From positions 310,001 through 374,000 of the forward strand of contig NZ_JABEQE010000001.1 in NCBI RefSeq assembly GCF_014174375.1: 64,000 nt of DNA, in the 5' to 3' direction. The notes under the pieces were generated by a model. The model was not told the DNA's origin. It searched no databases and saw only the letters and a list, made by a program, of their open reading frames with translations. Within the stretch, counting starts at the first letter, position 1. The number at the start of each line of letters is the position of its first letter. The position numbers were made by a program, and so were the translations under genes. This document shows positions 41,198 to 50,214 of this stretch, one piece after another. The stretch comes from Gluconacetobacter asukensis. GTDB lineage: Bacteria; Pseudomonadota; Alphaproteobacteria; Acetobacterales; Acetobacteraceae.

Positions 41198-43461
41198 CAG
41201 CGATATTCCAGACGCATGGTCAGGCTTCGCCCCTGCCCGTAATAGCAGGCCGAAACCGCGGTGCAGGTGGCGACAAACCGCTTGTTGGCGATATTGCGCA
41301 TGTTGACCGAGAAGGACAGCCCGTCATAGCGGGGATGCGCCACGCCGAAATCATAGCGCAGGAACATGTCGAACAGCGTATAGGCCGGGATCGACAGCGT
41401 ATTCGCCGTATCGCCATAACTGTGGCCGGTATAGCGAACCCCACCGCCGACACCCGCGCCCCGGAACATTCCCTGCCGGACGCGCTGGTCCACGAACAGC
41501 GACGCCATCCATTTCGGTGCCTGGGGCAGATAGTTGCCGACCTGCGACGCGGTATTCGACCGCGTGACCTTCGGATCACTGCGTGTGCCGGTGAAAATCA
41601 CCGTCATGTCCCAGGGTAGCGTGGCGCGGCCTTCCAGCTCCAGCCCGCGCACGCGTCCTTCGCTGGTCTGCACCAGGCAGGTCGTGGTGCCACACAGCTC
41701 CCCTCCGGGAGAGGGGGTCGTCATGTTCTTCTGGGTAATCTGGTACCCACCGAACGTGACATAGATCGATTTGCCGTACTGATACCGCAGCCCCGCTTCG
41801 TACTGGTCGCCCGTCGTGGGCTTGAAGGGCTTGCCGTCCAGCGCGGTGGAAGGGTCGGACACCAGAGGCTGGAACGACGTGGCATAGCTGAAATAGGGTG
41901 CAAGGCCGAAATCCAGCAGATAAACCGCGCCCGCCCGCCAGGTGAATTTGTTCGAGTTCGTGACATAGCGTTTGCTGGTCAGGATGTTCAGCGTATCGTC
42001 CGACGCCCAATCCTGCCTGCCGCCGATCGTGACCCTCAGCCGCTCGTATTTGAGCTGATCCTGGAAATACACCCCGTTCTGGCGCGAAACCGTCGCGCTA
42101 TAGACCTGCGGGCTCAATCCTGCCCCATAGCCCGCCGCCCCGCGCGAGACTGGATCGAAAATATCAAGCGTCGGCAGCACCAGCGAGGAATTCACCAGAT
42201 CGCGCGAACTCTCCCAGTTCGTATAGAAATAATCCGTCCCAGCCAGCAACATGTGACGCACCGGGCCTGTGCTGACATGCCCCTCCGCCTGCGTATCCAT
42301 GGCCACGCCCTGCGAACGGCCCCGCCCTTCCACCGCACGCCGATTGACCGTCTCTCCCGCGACACAGCCCGCGACCGTCGACGGACAGGCCGCCAGCGTG
42401 TCCCCGGACAGCACCGTGGCGCGATAGAGATTGTCCAGATAGGTGTAGCGCACATTGTTGCGCACCGTCAGGAAACGGTTGAAACGATGTTCCAGGAACG
42501 ACCCGACCAGCGCCTGGGTACGGTCGAACGTGTCCCAATCCGGCTCGCCGATATTCGCATCATTGGCGATATAGCGCCCTTTCGAGGCCACGAGGGTGCC
42601 GGTCTTCGGCAGGAACTGGAAGGTGGAACCACCGGTATCGCGCTGATATTGCGCCAGCAGCGTCCACGACGATTGCGGCGCGAACGTCCAGGTCAGGCTG
42701 GGCGACACATAATACCGGCCGATCGATACGTCGTTCACCTGCGTCCCGCCATAGCGGGCCACACCAACGATCCGACCCAGCAGGGTACCGCTCTTGTTCA
42801 GCTTGCCGGAGACATCGCCCGACGCCTGCCCCTGCCAGTTTGCCAGATCCGTAAAGCCCGCCGTCTGCAGGAAGAATTCGCCATGGCTCTGCTCGGTCGG
42901 CTTCTTGGTCGTCAGATTGACGATGCCGCCCGGCGCCGTCTGCCCATACAGCGCGCCCGACGGCCCCTTGAGAACCTCGATCTGCTGCAATGCGAACGGA
43001 TCGAACGATGTCCGGGTCCACTGTCCGCCGGCCGGCAGGCGCAGGCCGTCGACGAAATTATTGTTCGAGGAAAATCCCCCGGCGCCAAAGCCACGGACCG
43101 ACACCTCATCCACGCGACTGTCGATGCCGCTCGGCTCGGCCTGCACGCCGGCGGTATAGGCCAGCGCATCCGCCACGGTCGGCGACGCCCGCAATTCGAT
43201 TTCCTCGCGACTGACGATGGAAATGGATTGCGGGGATTCGATGATGGGCGTCCGCGTCTTCGTCGTGGAGGTGGCGTGCGACAGACCGGTCGCCGTCACC
43301 ACGATCACCTCCTCCTTGGCACCCTTCTTTTCCTGCTTCTCACCTGTCGTTTCATCCTGAACGACATCCTGCTCGGGCACGGCCGCCATGGCAGGCGCGC
43401 CAAACGACGCCATGAAAGCAACGGGGGCGACGATGCCCGCCAAACGAACTGACTGTCTCAT
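41194..43461 (-). CDS. TonB-dependent siderophore receptor (FhuA/FhuE-like)
   Basis: 755-residue outer-membrane receptor. Signal peptide to about residue 27 (...GAPAMA), TonB-box-like EEVIVVTATG, plug with TPIIESPQSISIVSREEIE, FVDGLRLPAGG and VLKGPSGALYGQTAPGGIVN, then the barrel ending RSLTMRLEYRW with a C-terminal Trp. Two cysteine pairs in external loops (CPSTVAGC, CGTTTC). A ribosome site AAAGGGG precedes the ATG. First gene of the operon, preceded by a Fur-like site about 45 bp upstream. Confidence 0.95.
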   Translation of the reverse strand: MRQSVRLAGIVAPVAFMASFGAPAMAAVPEQDVVQDETTGEKQEKKGAKEEVIVVTATGLSHATSTTKTRTPIIESPQSISIVSREEIELRASPTVADALAYTAGVQAEPSGIDSRVDEVSVRGFGAGGFSSNNNFVDGLRLPAGGQWTRTSFDPFALQQIEVLKGPSGALYGQTAPGGIVNLTTKKPTEQSHGEFFLQTAGFTDLANWQGQASGDVSGKLNKSGTLLGRIVGVARYGGTQVNDVSIGRYYVSPSLTWTFAPQSSWTLLAQYQRDTGGSTFQFLPKTGTLVASKGRYIANDANIGEPDWDTFDRTQALVGSFLEHRFNRFLTVRNNVRYTYLDNLYRATVLSGDTLAACPSTVAGCVAGETVNRRAVEGRGRSQGVAMDTQAEGHVSTGPVRHMLLAGTDYFYTNWESSRDLVNSSLVLPTLDIFDPVSRGAAGYGAGLSPQVYSATVSRQNGVYFQDQLKYERLRVTIGGRQDWASDDTLNILTSKRYVTNSNKFTWRAGAVYLLDFGLAPYFSYATSFQPLVSDPSTALDGKPFKPTTGDQYEAGLRYQYGKSIYVTFGGYQITQKNMTTPSPGGELCGTTTCLVQTSEGRVRGLELEGRATLPWDMTVIFTGTRSDPKVTRSNTASQVGNYLPQAPKWMASLFVDQRVRQGMFRGAGVGGGVRYTGHSYGDTANTLSIPAYTLFDMFLRYDFGVAHPRYDGLSFSVNMRNIANKRFVATCTAVSACYYGQGRSLTMRLEYRW

Positions 43462-43503
43462 CGGCCCCTTTCCGCAACTGAAACCATGCAGCGGGTTCTT
43501 CTA

Positions 43504-43527
43504 TGCAAATGAGACTTATTGTCAATA
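43504..43527. promoter_or_regulatory. candidate Fur (iron) box of the siderophore operon
   Basis: TGCAAATGAGACTTATTGTC followed by AATA, an A+T-rich imperfect dyad about 45 bp before the receptor start and resembling Fur sites (alternating ATGAGA / TTATTGTCA hexamers). The right part, TCAATAAC, recurs in the site upstream of the receptor at 45102. Confidence 0.55.
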
Positions 43528-43699
43528 ACGGACGATATTCGTTTACTTTTTGATACTCTTGCCACGATACGATATATTCACATTCCTCACTTTCCTTCTG
43601 CAAAATAAGGATTTTTTCAATATCCCCGCACCGAGGGCGCGCGGATGCCCATCGGCGTCCGCCGCCGCATGTTCCGTGTCCGGCCCGTCCCGGGCGACC

Positions 43700-44149
43700 T
43701 CAGATCAGGCTGCGCCGGAAGAAGACGACACGTTCGGTTTCACAAAATCCGAGCGCCTCGTGCATCGCGTGGCTGTCCATATTGCCGGCATCAGCGTCAG
43801 ACGCGATTTCCGAACATCCGCGTGTCCGCGCCCACGCGACGATCCGGTCCATCAGCCGACGCGCCACACCGTTCCGACGCATGTCCGGCGACACATAGAG
43901 TCCTTCGACAAAAGCAACGGGCGACGTCGTGCACCCATTCACATAATCATGCCGCAGCGCAGCCTCCCCGAAACCGACGCACACATCCCCTCCCGCGACC
44001 GCCAGAAAGGCCACATGGTCGACGCTTGATGACGCCAGGGCCTCTTCAATGTCCCCTCGATGCCGGGCAATCGTCTCGGACGGCCACGATGCCGTCCGCA
44101 TGGTCGCGTAGGCCTCGATATGCCTTTCGGCCACCGGCAGGATTTCCAT
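43700..44149 (-). CDS. aminoglycoside 6'-N-acetyltransferase-like GNAT protein
   Basis: 149-residue GNAT-fold acetyltransferase. The segments AFVEGLYVSPDMRRNGVARRLM (acetyl-CoA pyrophosphate loop), SEIASDADAGNMDSHAMHEALGF and ETERVVFFRRSL match the AAC(6')-I family closely, so aminoglycoside acetylation is plausible. Many chromosomal homologues have other natural substrates. Start at 44149, with GAGGG 7 bases upstream. It stands alone between the siderophore operon and the racemase gene. Confidence 0.87.
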   Translation of the reverse strand: MEILPVAERHIEAYATMRTASWPSETIARHRGDIEEALASSSVDHVAFLAVAGGDVCVGFGEAALRHDYVNGCTTSPVAFVEGLYVSPDMRRNGVARRLMDRIVAWARTRGCSEIASDADAGNMDSHAMHEALGFCETERVVFFRRSLI

Positions 44150-44307
44150 CGCCCATCCCTCACGCACCTTTTCCGACAGGATGAGCATGATCCGCCTGAA
44201 CACGGCACGCAACGCCTGCGCCCCGCATCGTCAGGGGCCGCAAGCCGCCATTCCGTCCTGAGTCCATTCGCGATAAGGAACGGAAAGACCTTATCCCCGG
44301 AGGCACC

Positions 44308-45000
44308 ATGCGGATGATTGGCCTGATTGGCGGCATGAGCTGGGAAAGCTCGGCGGAATATTATCGTATCCTGAACCAGGGCGTGCGGGACCGCCTGGGC
44401 CCGACAGCATCTGCCCGCTGCCTGCTATGGTCGTTCGATTTCTCCGAGATCGAAGCCCTGCAGCATCGGAACGACTGGGAGGGCCTGACCGCCCGCATGG
44501 TCGATGCCGCCCGGCGCCTCGAAGCCGCCGGTGCGGACATGCTGCTGATCTGCACCAACACCATGCACCGGATGGCACCCGACATTCAGGCTGCGGTCCG
44601 CATCCCCCTGCTGCACATCGCCGATCCGACGGCCGCACACATCAAGGCGGCCGGGTTCCGGAAGGTGGGCCTGCTGGGCACCGCCTTCACGATGGAGCAG
44701 GCATTCTACAAGGACCGCCTGTCCGGACATCACGGCCTGGATGTCCTTGTGCCCGGCGCGCAGGACCGCGCCGAGGTGCACAGGATCATTTATGAAGAGC
44801 TGGTAGCCGGAACGGTCAGCCCGGCCTCCCGTGCCATATACCGCGAGATCATTGCCCGACTCGTCGAAGACGGCGCCGAAGCGATCATCCTCGGCTGCAC
44901 CGAAATCATGCTGCTGGTGCGCCCTGAAGACAGCCCCGTACCCCTCTTCGATACCACCGCGCTGCACGCGCAGGCAGCGGTCGCCGAGGCGCTGGCCTGA
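44308..45000 (+). CDS. aspartate/glutamate racemase family protein
   Basis: 230-residue cofactor-independent amino-acid racemase. Opening MIGLIGGMSWESSAEYY is diagnostic of the YgeA/aspartate-racemase branch. The two catalytic cysteines lie in ICTNTMHRM and LGCTEIMLLV. Probably acts on aspartate or a broad set of amino acids. AGGCACC precedes the ATG weakly. No partner gene visible. Confidence 0.92.
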   Translation: MRMIGLIGGMSWESSAEYYRILNQGVRDRLGPTASARCLLWSFDFSEIEALQHRNDWEGLTARMVDAARRLEAAGADMLLICTNTMHRMAPDIQAAVRIPLLHIADPTAAHIKAAGFRKVGLLGTAFTMEQAFYKDRLSGHHGLDVLVPGAQDRAEVHRIIYEELVAGTVSPASRAIYREIIARLVEDGAEAIILGCTEIMLLVRPEDSPVPLFDTTALHAQAAVAEALA

Positions 45001-45039
45001 CTGGACAAGGCGATCGCGATCGGCATGGTCACCGCACAT

Positions 45040-45066
45040 AATGTTATTGATAGTTATTCGCATTAA
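45040..45066. promoter_or_regulatory. candidate Fur (iron) box of the plus-strand TonB receptor
   Basis: AATGTTATTGATAGTTATTC then GCATTA, 36-62 bp before the receptor start. Its reverse complement (AATGCGAATAACTATCAATAAC-like) lines up with the site at 43504-43527, sharing ATGC at the left and TCAATAAC at the right. Confidence 0.5.
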
Positions 45067-45101
45067 GACTAAAGGGGGCCCATCAACGCCGATGGTGGAC
45101 C

Positions 45102-47300
45102 ATGCCCCCTTCCCTTTCCCAGGCCAGACAGCCCCTTTTTCTTGCCTCCGCCCTGCTGCTGTTCGCGGGTTCCACTGCCTCCGCATCCACCATCCCTGAC
45201 CAACCGCTCCCTCACGACAAGCCGCGCCATCACCCTCATGACGCGAAGCCCGCCCCCCATGGCCGGCATGAGGCGACAACCGAGGAAATCGAGGTCTCCG
45301 GCGCACGCCGCGCGCTGCTGGCCCGGAACGGCGCCGCCGCCACCAAGACCGCAACGCCCATCGAGCAGACCCCCCAGAACATCACGGTCATCACCCAGGA
45401 GCGCATGGCCGTGCTGAATTCCCGCGCGGTCTCCGAGGCCGTGCGCTATGCGGCGGGCGTTTCCGACTACGGCTCGAAGGACGATCCGCGCGGCTATTTC
45501 GGCACCATCCGTGGCTTCGCGCCCGACATCTATCTCGACGGCACCCGCACGCCGGATGCCGCCTCCTCCCAATCCTTCAGCATCGAGCCCTGGGGGCTGG
45601 AGGAAATGGACGTGCTGCGCGGCGCGACCTCGGCCCTGTACGGCTCCGGACAGCTCGGCGGCATCATCAACGCCGTCAGCAAACGGCCACGCGCGGACCA
45701 GAAGGACGAAATCGCTTTCCAGACCGGCTCCTACGGCCGCGTGCAGGGCGCGGCCGACCTGGGCGGCGCGCTCAACGCATCGAAAACATTGCTCTGGCGC
45801 TTCAACGGGCTGATCCGCAAATCCGATACCTACGCGAAGAACATCAAGAACAACGAAATCTATGTCGCCCCGTCACTGGGCTGGAAACCCGACAACAGGA
45901 CCGACCTCACGCTGCTGGCCAGTTTCGAACAGCTCGACGCGGGCTCGACGGCACAGTTCCTGCCCGCCGCAGGCACCCTCACCGCCACGCAATATGGCCG
46001 CATCGCCCGCGATTTCCTCAGCAGCGATGCCGATTACGACGTCTATTCCAAACGGCAGGCGGCCATCGGCTACAGCTTCACGCGCCACCTCACACCCAAC
46101 TGGACCATCACACAGAACATGCGCTACGCGCATCTCGATCTGGCCTATCGGTTCGTGACCACCTCGGCCCTGCAAAGCGACCAGCGCACCATCACGCGAC
46201 AGGCGCTGCTGCAATCGGCCAACTACAACAATGTCACCCTCGACACCCGATCCGACCTGAAATTCCGGACAGGAGCAATCACGCACGAACTGCTCACCGG
46301 CATCGATTTCCGCAGCGATTTCCTGGCCAATCGCCGGGGGCAACGCGCCGCCCCCTCGCTGGATCTCTACGCCCCCGTCTACCGCCCCATCACCTGGCCG
46401 ACCTATGCCACAACCACCAACACCAACGAGACGGAAAGCCAGACCGGCCTCTACGCGCAGGAACAGGCCACCTGGCACGATTTCCACCTGACCCTGTCCG
46501 GACGCGGCGATTTCACGGAAAGCCTGACCGTCGACAATCTGACGAAGCTGCACACCCCGCAGGCGAACAACGCCTTCACCGGCCGCGCCGGGCTGCTCTA
46601 CTCTTCCCCGATCGGCCTCGCGCCCTACGCCGCCTACTCCACCTCGTTCCAGCCGCAGGTCGGCACGACACGGCTCAACACACCGTTCCTGCCGACACGC
46701 GGGCGGCAGGTCGAAGCCGGCCTGAAATACAAGCCGCCCCACGGCACACCATGGGGCGAGGATTTCATGCTGACGGCCGATTTCTTCGATCTGGTCGAAA
46801 CCAACATCCTCACCACCGATCCGCTCGATTCAACCTACCAGATCCAGGCCGGCGAACAGCGCACCAGGGGGTTCGAGGCCGAAGGCGTCGGCCGCCTGCC
46901 GGGCAAGATCGACTTCCTCGCCTCCTTCACCTACCAAGACCCGAGAATCACCAAATCGACCACGACCGCGCAGGTCGGCCAGCGCCCCGTCGCCGTGCCA
47001 TCGCATATGGCCTCCCTGTTCCTGAAGCGCGACTTCCATCTCACACAGGATCTCGTCACCGGCATCGGCGGCGGCGTGCGCTATACCGGCAACACGGCCG
47101 GCGCATTGCCCGAGACCTTCGCGGTGCCCAGCCAGGTGGTCTGGGATCTCGTCGCCCATGTCGATTACCGGCGCACGTCCATCCAGTTCAACGGCACCAA
47201 CATCGCCGATCGCCATTATGTCGCGACCTGCACCCGTTCCGTCGCCTGCTCCTGGGCCCCCGGCCGCGCGGTGTTCGTCACCCTCGCCCATCGCTGGTAG
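45102..47300 (+). CDS. TonB-dependent siderophore receptor
   Basis: 732 residues. Signal peptide LFLASALLLFAGSTASA, a His-rich spacer (PHDKPRHHPHDAKPAPHGRH), EEIEVSGARRA plug start, TPIEQTPQNITVITQERM and VLRGATSALYGSGQLGGIIN, and a barrel ending GRAVFVTLAHRW. The His-rich segment could bind metal ions before the plug, which is unusual. Clearly homologous in layout to the receptor at 41194. Transcribed alone, with a Fur-like site upstream. Confidence 0.94.
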   Translation: MPPSLSQARQPLFLASALLLFAGSTASASTIPDQPLPHDKPRHHPHDAKPAPHGRHEATTEEIEVSGARRALLARNGAAATKTATPIEQTPQNITVITQERMAVLNSRAVSEAVRYAAGVSDYGSKDDPRGYFGTIRGFAPDIYLDGTRTPDAASSQSFSIEPWGLEEMDVLRGATSALYGSGQLGGIINAVSKRPRADQKDEIAFQTGSYGRVQGAADLGGALNASKTLLWRFNGLIRKSDTYAKNIKNNEIYVAPSLGWKPDNRTDLTLLASFEQLDAGSTAQFLPAAGTLTATQYGRIARDFLSSDADYDVYSKRQAAIGYSFTRHLTPNWTITQNMRYAHLDLAYRFVTTSALQSDQRTITRQALLQSANYNNVTLDTRSDLKFRTGAITHELLTGIDFRSDFLANRRGQRAAPSLDLYAPVYRPITWPTYATTTNTNETESQTGLYAQEQATWHDFHLTLSGRGDFTESLTVDNLTKLHTPQANNAFTGRAGLLYSSPIGLAPYAAYSTSFQPQVGTTRLNTPFLPTRGRQVEAGLKYKPPHGTPWGEDFMLTADFFDLVETNILTTDPLDSTYQIQAGEQRTRGFEAEGVGRLPGKIDFLASFTYQDPRITKSTTTAQVGQRPVAVPSHMASLFLKRDFHLTQDLVTGIGGGVRYTGNTAGALPETFAVPSQVVWDLVAHVDYRRTSIQFNGTNIADRHYVATCTRSVACSWAPGRAVFVTLAHRW

Positions 47301-47555
47301 AGGCACGCAAAAGCCATTCGTTGATCCATTGCGGCAGACAGCGTACAGATGTTCGCAATGATTGAACTCTTCGCGAACACCCAGCTCAGGGCCCTGCGGC
47401 AGACGGGAAAACCGAGGACCGACGCACGGTTTCATGATTGCTGCCCGATGCATACGGCAGATTTGTTGCGCAAAGAAATCATTCGTACCGCAAAACGAAC
47501 AAGGGCCGATCGCGCCCGGATCTTTGAAATCCCCATCCTGTAGGAGAAACGCCCC

Positions 47556-48731
47556 TTGTCGAAAGCCGATGGTTCGTCCGGTCTTGCGCTGTTGTCCCTG
47601 GCCTGCGGGGCTTTCGCAATCGGGGTGACCGAATTCACCCCCATGGGGCTGCTGCCCGTCCTGGCGGACGGGGTCCATGTCAGCGTGCCCAAGGCAGGCA
47701 GCCTGATCAGCGCCTATGCTTTCGGCGTGATGGGCGGCGCGCCGTTCGTCACCCTGTTTCTGGCGCGCTATCCGCGCAAATATGCGCTGATCGGGCTGAT
47801 GATCCTGTATGCGATCGGCAACCTCACCTCCTCCATCAGCGGCGACTATATGCAGCTGCTGCTGTCGCGCGTCCTGACCAGCATGGCACACGGGGCATTC
47901 TTCGGGCTGGGGGCGGTGGAGGCGGCGAGCCTGGTTGCGGCCAACCGCCGGGCCAGTGCGGTCGCCAGCATGTTCATGGGCCTGACCGTCGCCAATATCT
48001 TCGGCGTGCCGGCAGCAACCTGGCTGGGTGACACGCTGGGCTGGCGCAGCGCATTCGCCGCCATTTCGGTGCTGGGGGTAGTCGCGGCGGCGGCCCTGTC
48101 CTTCGCCCTGCCACTGGCCGAGGCCGGCCCCACGCCGGACGCGGCGGCCGAGATGAAGGCCATCATGCGCCCGAACGTGCTGATGGCGCTGGGCGTCACG
48201 GTGATCGGCGCCGGGGCGATGTTCGAGCTCTATACCTATATCGTGCCGATGCTGGAGCATATCACCCGGGCGGGGCCGACCCTGACGACGGTCGCGCTGA
48301 TGCTGATCGGCGTCGGCTTCAGTATCGGCAATGCCATCGGCGGCCGGGCGGCAGACCGGTCGCTGGCCGGCACGCTGCTGGTGTTCTTCCCGATCCTCGG
48401 CCTGATCATGCTGGCCTTTCCCTTCGCGGCGCAGACGCCGGCCGGCGCGCTGGTCGGGGTCCTGCTGTGGGGCGTCGCCAGTTTCTCGCTGATGCCGGCC
48501 TTGCAGATGCGCACCATGCAGGCCGCGCACGATGCGCCGGGCCTGGCCTCGTCGGTCAATATCGGCGCCTTCAATCTGGGCAACGCGCTGGGGGCGGCCC
48601 TGGGCGGGGCCGTCCTGTCCCTGGGGTTCGGATATCCGATGGTCTCCGCCGCGGGCCTGGGAATCAGCCTGCTGGGCGTGGTGCTGGTCCTGCTGTCCCG
48701 TACGGGGCGCCTGTCACCGCAGGCCGAGTGA
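47556..48731 (+). CDS. MFS transporter (AraJ/DHA1-type)
   Basis: 391-residue twelve-helix inner-membrane efflux protein. Motif ACGAFAIGVTEFTPMGLLPVLA in helix 1 and LVAANRRASAVASMFMGLTVANIFGVP are typical of the AraJ/YdhP-like DHA1 family, which exports sugars or drugs. Start codon is TTG with AGGAG 8 bases upstream. Its stop lies 7 bp before the duplicated 3' fragment of the FAD oxidoreductase gene. Confidence 0.92.
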   Translation: MSKADGSSGLALLSLACGAFAIGVTEFTPMGLLPVLADGVHVSVPKAGSLISAYAFGVMGGAPFVTLFLARYPRKYALIGLMILYAIGNLTSSISGDYMQLLLSRVLTSMAHGAFFGLGAVEAASLVAANRRASAVASMFMGLTVANIFGVPAATWLGDTLGWRSAFAAISVLGVVAAAALSFALPLAEAGPTPDAAAEMKAIMRPNVLMALGVTVIGAGAMFELYTYIVPMLEHITRAGPTLTTVALMLIGVGFSIGNAIGGRAADRSLAGTLLVFFPILGLIMLAFPFAAQTPAGALVGVLLWGVASFSLMPALQMRTMQAAHDAPGLASSVNIGAFNLGNALGAALGGAVLSLGFGYPMVSAAGLGISLLGVVLVLLSRTGRLSPQAE

Positions 48732-48738
48732 CGCGCTT

Positions 48739-48846
48739 CCCGCCCTCTCCCCCCACAGATCGGCCAGCGTCTCCTCGGCAATGCCGAACGAGGTGCTGGC
48801 CCCCGTGCCGCTGCTGACGATCACCAGCCGCACACTATCCGACATA
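48739..48846 (-). pseudogene. duplicated 3' end of the FAD oxidoreductase gene (displaced fragment)
   Basis: This about 108-bp stretch repeats 50107-50214, the last 33 codons of the FAD oxidoreductase gene, at roughly 95% identity and in the same orientation, with the frame reading SDSVRLVIVSSGTGAS and FGIAEETLADLWG. Here the normal TAG stop is lost and the frame runs on into GERAGSASLGLR. The rest of the gene is absent on this side, so it is a displaced end, not a gene. Confidence 0.85.
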
Positions 48847-48941
48847 GCCGACCTAATCCTCCGGCCATACGATTGAAATATGGCAATTGTTACATCGGAT
48901 TCCTTGCGATACGATAATATGGGAGGTTCCAAACGCGAAAG

Positions 48942-49982
48942 ATGCAGAATCCATTTGGACACGCTATCGATCTCCTCAGACGCGTGGCATTGTTTTCGTG
49001 CAATCTCGCTCTCTTTGGATCGTGTCTGTTTCTCGCGCTGGATTATGGAAATCATTCGTCGGAATTCGTCCACGTTCTTCTGTTAAGAACAATCGTGGTC
49101 GCGCTGTGCATCAGGCTTCTCGGCATATTACTCGACGTGTATAGAGGCGATTCACGTTGGTCGCATTTGATCTTTCCGTCTGGCATGATGCTCATCTGTG
49201 CAATCTACGCCAGTGGCACCCAAATACAATCGCAAGCCCGCTTGCTTGTCGCGTGTGTCGAGTTGCTTCTAGTCTTCATCGCGATCAAATCATTTACAAG
49301 AAATACAAACAATAAATTCATATTCCCTGAACAGATCATATTAGAGAAGGCAGAGGCATTTTTCCCACCGCGAACAGCGCGAATTTTAGCTACCGAGCTT
49401 GTGGTCATCGTCTCTATTTTTTCTGGTATTCGCAGATCTTATCCACGGGATATCCAGCATGCGACGCGATTTGGATACACCGATAATGCGATTCTGCGCT
49501 GGATTCCATTGATCTTGGTGTTTTGTTCACCTGTCGACATCGGACTGACCCATCTTGCCTTACGAGCCCTCCATACAAATGCCGCCAAATGGACGCTTCT
49601 GATATTATTCGCTGATATTTATACGATTATTTGGATCTTTGGTATATTGGAAGCCATGAGGCAACGGCCACATTATATTACGGAAAATAAGCTGGTGGTC
49701 TTCCGGGGACCGTATAAGCGCGCCGAGATTGATCTTGCTCAGATCCTGTCAGTCGAGGTCGTGGAAACACCCAGCAAGAGAAGCATTCCCGGCGCAGAAA
49801 AAATGACTTTAAAGGGAGTTCCAACGGTACAGATTCAACTCAATCGGCCAATTCACCTGGTAAGATGGTTAAAGATAGACCCCACTCCCATTTCGACTTT
49901 TCTTGTCGCGGCTGATCAGCCACGTGCGCTGCACGAGGCTGTCATGGCGTCAAAGAAATCTCTTTCCTGCGATATAAAATAA
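48942..49982 (+). CDS. hypothetical multi-pass membrane protein on an inserted A+T-rich segment
   Basis: 346 residues. About five or six hydrophobic helices in the first two-thirds (LFGSCLFLALDYG, LLLRTIVVALCIRLLGILL, LLVACVELLLVFIAIKSF, LVVIVSIFSGI, WTLLILFADIYTIIWIFGIL), then a soluble C-terminal domain (KLVVFRGPYKRAEIDLAQIL) that reads like a PH-type beta domain. GGGAGG lies 15 bases upstream of the ATG. Base composition is clearly lower in GC than the neighbours and the gene is framed by the 108-bp direct repeats. No family recognised. Confidence 0.75.
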   Translation: MQNPFGHAIDLLRRVALFSCNLALFGSCLFLALDYGNHSSEFVHVLLLRTIVVALCIRLLGILLDVYRGDSRWSHLIFPSGMMLICAIYASGTQIQSQARLLVACVELLLVFIAIKSFTRNTNNKFIFPEQIILEKAEAFFPPRTARILATELVVIVSIFSGIRRSYPRDIQHATRFGYTDNAILRWIPLILVFCSPVDIGLTHLALRALHTNAAKWTLLILFADIYTIIWIFGILEAMRQRPHYITENKLVVFRGPYKRAEIDLAQILSVEVVETPSKRSIPGAEKMTLKGVPTVQIQLNRPIHLVRWLKIDPTPISTFLVAADQPRALHEAVMASKKSLSCDIK

Positions 49983-50106
49983 TGCACAGAACATCGTTTC
50001 CAACGCGTATATTCTCCAATGCGGCCCCACTTCGCATGCCCCCATCGGGTAGAGACCGGCTTTAACGCCTTACCAGGAATATTCCGACCCGGAAGGAGTC
50101 TGGCAT

Positions 50107-50214
50107 CCCGCCCCTCTACCCCCACAGATCGGCCAGCGTCTCCTCGGCAATACCGAACGAAGTGCTGGCCCCCGTGCCGCTGCTGACGATCACCAGCCGC
50201 ACACTGTCCGATAT
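50107..50214 (-). repeat. second copy of the 108-bp direct repeat (true 3' end of FAD oxidoreductase gene)
   Basis: Same sequence as 48739-48846 apart from a handful of substitutions and one indel in the leading C-rich run. It contains the working TAG stop at 50116-50118. Confidence 0.85.
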
